NCBI RefSeq assembly: GCF_000143535.2
Contig: NC_037319.1
Coordinates: forward strand, 1,984,001-2,048,000
Length of the DNA: 64,000 nucleotides
Direction of reading: 5' to 3'
From: Botrytis cinerea B05.10
Taxonomy: Eukaryota; Ascomycota; Leotiomycetes; Helotiales; Sclerotiniaceae
The notes beneath the pieces were generated by a model. That model had not been told where the DNA came from. It saw nothing but the letters and a program-made list of their open reading frames with translations, and searched no databases. This document shows, piece by piece, positions 61,146-64,000 of the stretch (within the stretch, counting starts at the first letter, position 1; each line of letters starts with the position of its first letter). The position numbers were made by a program, and so were the translations under genes.

Positions 61146-63095
61146 ATGCCCACCATCAGCGTTGATAAAGCGAAGCTCTACGAAGCTCTCGGGCAAGAGT
61201 GAGTAAACAATTTTGTGACTTCGCAGCTTGCCATATATGTTGCAGTAAACTAAACTACACCTCAGGTATACCACAGAGGAGTTCGAGGAGTTATGTTTCG
61301 AGTTTGGAATTGAATTGGACGAGGACACATCAAATTCGGAAAGACCAATAGTCAACGGAAAGCAAGAACCTGCACAACTTAAGATCGAAATCCCCGCGAA
61401 TCGATATGATATGCTCTGTTTCGAGGGCATAGCTCTCATGCTGAACATCTTCAGAGAGAAGACACCCTTCCCAAACTATAGACTGGTTAAACCCGAGAGT
61501 GGAAACTTAGAGACCTTGACAGTTCACCAAGATACCATGAAAGTGCGACCATACGTTTCGGCATCGATCCTGCGAAATGTTACTTTCACTCAAGATGGTT
61601 ATGACTCCTTCATCTCGCTGCAAGACAAACTACACCAGAATCTTGCCCGACAGCGCACCTTAGTTGCGATTGGTACACATGATATGGATACAGTTAAAGG
61701 GCCTTTCACTTATGAGGCACTTCCACCAAAAGATATCGTTTTCACACCTTTGAACCAAACTAAGGAGATGAACGCAGAGGAGTTGATGCAATTTTATGAG
61801 AACGACAAGCACTTGGGGAAATACCTACACATTATTCGGGACAAACCAGTATATCCAGTCATCTACGACTCTAATCGCACTGTCATGTCTATGCCTCCGA
61901 TCATCAACGGAGATCATTCTAAGATCACTTTGAATACTAAGAATGTTTTCATTGAGATGACCGGTACGGACCGCACAAAACTAGAAATAGTAAACAACAT
62001 CATAGTTTCTATGTTCTCTCAATACTGCGCGGAACCATTCACAATCGAGCCCGTCGAGATTATTTCGGAGCACAACCAGGAAACCCGAACAACTCCTAAT
62101 CTTAGCCCACGGGAAACCGAGGCCGAGGTCGACTATATCAACAACTGCTGTGGCCTGTCAGAATCCCCAGAAAAGATTTGTGAGCTCCTCAAGAAAATGT
62201 GCTTATCCGCAAAACCCTCTTCAAAGGATAAGAATTTACTGGATGTCTCGATACCACCAACCAGAGCCGATGTTCTTCACCAATGTGACATCATGGAAGA
62301 CGTAGCTATTGCTTACGGCTTCAACAACCTTCCTCGTACATCCCCCAACAAAGCCTCCACAATTGCTCAGCCTCTCCCAATCAACAAACTTGGTGACATA
62401 GTTAGAACGGAAACCGCAATGGCAGGCTGGAGCGAAGTCATGCCTCTTATTCTCTGCTCTCATGACGAGAATTTCGCTTGGCTCAACCGCAAAGATGATG
62501 GCACGACAGCTGTTCGACTTGCCAACCCTAAGACCGCTGAATATCAAGTTGTTCGTACGTCCCTCCTGCCCGGTCTCCTCAAAACCATCCGTGAAAATAA
62601 GAAGCACAGCCTTCCCCTCAAAGTCTTCGAAGTGTCCGACGTTGCGTTCAAAGATTTGAGCTTGGAGCGTAAATCGCGAAACGAGCGTCATTTTGCTGCA
62701 GCCTGGTACGGCAAAACCAGTGGTTTCGAAGTTGTCCATGGTTTACTTGATCGTATTCTGCTCATGTTGCAAACCGCATTCATTACACACGAGGAGGGGC
62801 TAGAGGGCAAGAAACAGGATTTCGCAATCAAGGAGAACCCAACAAAACCAGATGGATACTGGATTGAGGAGATTGATGAGCCAACCTTCTTTGCCGGTCA
62901 TGCCGCTGCGATCTATTTGCGACTGGGAGGCAAGGAGATGCGTGTCGGAGAGTTTGGTATCTTGCATCCTACAGTCTTGGATAAATTCGAATTGAGGTAA
63001 GTTATGTCTGCTTGTAGATTTGGGAACGTAACATACTAACAGGCACTAGATATCCTGTCAGCACTTTGGAGATCAATCTAGAAGTATTCTTATAA
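61146..63095 (+). CDS. frs1: Phenylalanyl-tRNA synthetase beta subunit, cytosolic
   Basis: Exons 61146-61198, 61266-62996 and 63050-63095 join in frame to 609 residues, near the yeast length (595). The start is [17 protein letters not shown]. Landmarks: the N-terminal [20 protein letters not shown], the B3/B4-type editing region in the middle (about 100-270), the B5 segment [20 protein letters not shown] with YGFNNLP, and the catalytic-like C-terminal part with [15 protein letters not shown] and the terminal [14 protein letters not shown], which is completed by a 46-base last exon. The beta subunit pairs with alpha in an alpha2beta2 enzyme charging tRNA-Phe in the cytosol. No mitochondrial presequence, as expected for this form. 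Confidence 0.96.
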
Positions 63096-63461
63096 GCCAT
63101 CAGATCACATCAAAGGCGAGCTAGAATATTCTCAAAAGCAGGCATTGGTTCAAGGCTTTACTTTTGCTACTTAGCTACTAGAATAGCGTGTCTGATGTAT
63201 GAATAATGAGTAAAAAGTATCAAAAAATTATGAAACGTTATAACATTTTTTCGTCATTTTGACAACGTCTCTCTACCAGTACGCCTTTACTCCTACAGTA
63301 CCTTGGTGAGATATAATGAGAAGAACGTCTTCTCCCCTTTCCTTCCTTTGCCTTCCCTCCGTCTCTCAGAAAAAAACACATTTCCCGGCTCAGTTTAAAC
63401 GCCAGCCTGGATAGGCAATCTCCAAACCATCCATCCCAAAACCAACAGTGGTATGATATCA
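63096..63461. other. Short convergent spacer
   Basis: 366 bases between frs1 and the myotubularin-like gene 3' ends. Nothing seen beyond presumed terminator sequence. Confidence 0.5.
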
Positions 63462-64000
63462 TCATTGCATCTCAACTTCCATTTCCATTTCCTTGCTATT
63501 CCCATTCAGACTTGCTGGGCCACTTTGGTTCGCACTTCCCATGTTCCCCAAGCCTCCCAACCCTGTTGCCTTGCCAATTCCCAGCCCCGCAATCCCATCC
63601 CTCAGGCTAGCAAATGGATTTCCACTAACAGTCGTCGTCCCATTCGAGCCTCGTCTCGTCGAAGTTCCCGCTTCCAGACCCGCAAGAACCGTACGACCGG
63701 GTGGCGCCCCTGGCGGCGAACTTATACTCGTAGTTGTGTTAAGTCCGTTACTGTTATTTGTACTGAGTGCTAGGTATCTTTCCATGGCAGGATTATGCGG
63801 TCCGTTCATTTCTTCATCGGTGCGATTAAACACTTGATGCCACCATCTCACATCATCTAAATTAGGGAAGATCAAGCGTTCTTTGCCTTTAACGTGATCG
63901 TCTATTTCTCCGTCATAGTCTTTATTAGTAAATTCGGGTTTCTTGGATAAAAAATATGCCCAAACGCTCTTGGTGCGTTCTTTGACGCGAGCGTCTACAC
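63462..64000 (-). CDS. ymr1: 3' part of a myotubularin-like phosphatase, runs off right edge
   Basis: About 179 C-terminal residues are present, open to the window edge. The start RVKERTKSVWAYFLSKKPEF, with LIFPNLDDVRWWHQVFNRT after it, matches the end of the myotubularin phosphatase domain, in which a RTxSIWxY-like element is followed by a 'P...hRhW...F' helix. The catalytic CxxGWDR loop would lie upstream, outside the window, so activity cannot be judged. Fungal Ymr1 dephosphorylates phosphatidylinositol 3-phosphate on endosomal membranes (family knowledge). The last 100 residues are disordered, with Gly/Leu repeats (GIAGLGIGKATGLGGLG) and a Met/Glu alternating tail (EMEMEVEMQ). The family call rests on this segment only. 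Confidence 0.65.
   Translation of the reverse strand, partial: VDARVKERTKSVWAYFLSKKPEFTNKDYDGEIDDHVKGKERLIFPNLDDVRWWHQVFNRTDEEMNGPHNPAMERYLALSTNNSNGLNTTTSISSPPGAPPGRTVLAGLEAGTSTRRGSNGTTTVSGNPFASLRDGIAGLGIGKATGLGGLGNMGSANQSGPASLNGNSKEMEMEVEMQ

Overview
The window is nuclear DNA of a filamentous ascomycete. Genes carry one to seven short introns with GT donors, CTRAC-like branch sites and AG acceptors. The gene families are fungal: a Zn2Cys6 regulator, a C-14 sterol reductase, a fungal 3-isopropylmalate dehydrogenase, a Rua1/Meu26-type regulator. Protein style and long gene-poor spacers suggest Leotiomycetes, probably Sclerotiniaceae (Botrytis/Sclerotinia-like); that placement is inference. I saw no tRNA, rRNA, transposon, CRISPR array or virus-like element. 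Gene models were built by hand by joining exons across splice sites; nearly all close in frame.

Left part (1-27 kb): the 5' end of an unrecognised gene runs off the left edge (minus). After a 3.5 kb spacer come H3K36 methyltransferase set2 (plus, 4056-7094), a divergent pair formed by a Zn2Cys6 regulator (minus, 8760-11363) and an AhpD-like protein (plus, 11859-12898), sterol reductase erg24 (minus, 13575-15184), a disordered KEN-box protein (plus, 16596-18776), a LIM-domain protein (plus, 19477-22477), leu2 (minus, 22823-24214) with two Leu3-type sites in its promoter, and a PHD-finger protein (minus, 25119-27337).

Middle (27-52 kb): gene-poor. It holds a degraded kinase-like gene with an in-frame stop (minus, 29628-30613), a Rua1/Meu26-like regulator (minus, 33825-35832), a disordered protein (minus, 41322-42257), a small orphan gene (plus, 43924-44448) and an MFS transporter (minus, 44679-46653). 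Spacers reach over 5 kb and carry many simple repeats.

Right part (52-64 kb): housekeeping. Class III aminotransferase (plus), Mediator subunit med10 (minus), an EFM4-type eEF1A lysine methyltransferase (minus), the PP2A scaffold subunit tpd3/PR65 (minus) divergent from the phenylalanyl-tRNA synthetase beta subunit frs1 (plus), and the 3' part of a myotubularin-like phosphatase (minus) leaving the right edge.

The genes are largely independent: chromatin and transcription (set2, PHD protein, med10, two regulators), sterol and leucine synthesis, translation (frs1, efm4) and phosphatase signalling. There is no clear metabolic cluster. The best leads for further work are the kinase relic, the regulator/AhpD-like divergent pair, the paired Leu3-type sites and the repeated SRSPSKPN-like motif in the KEN-box protein.
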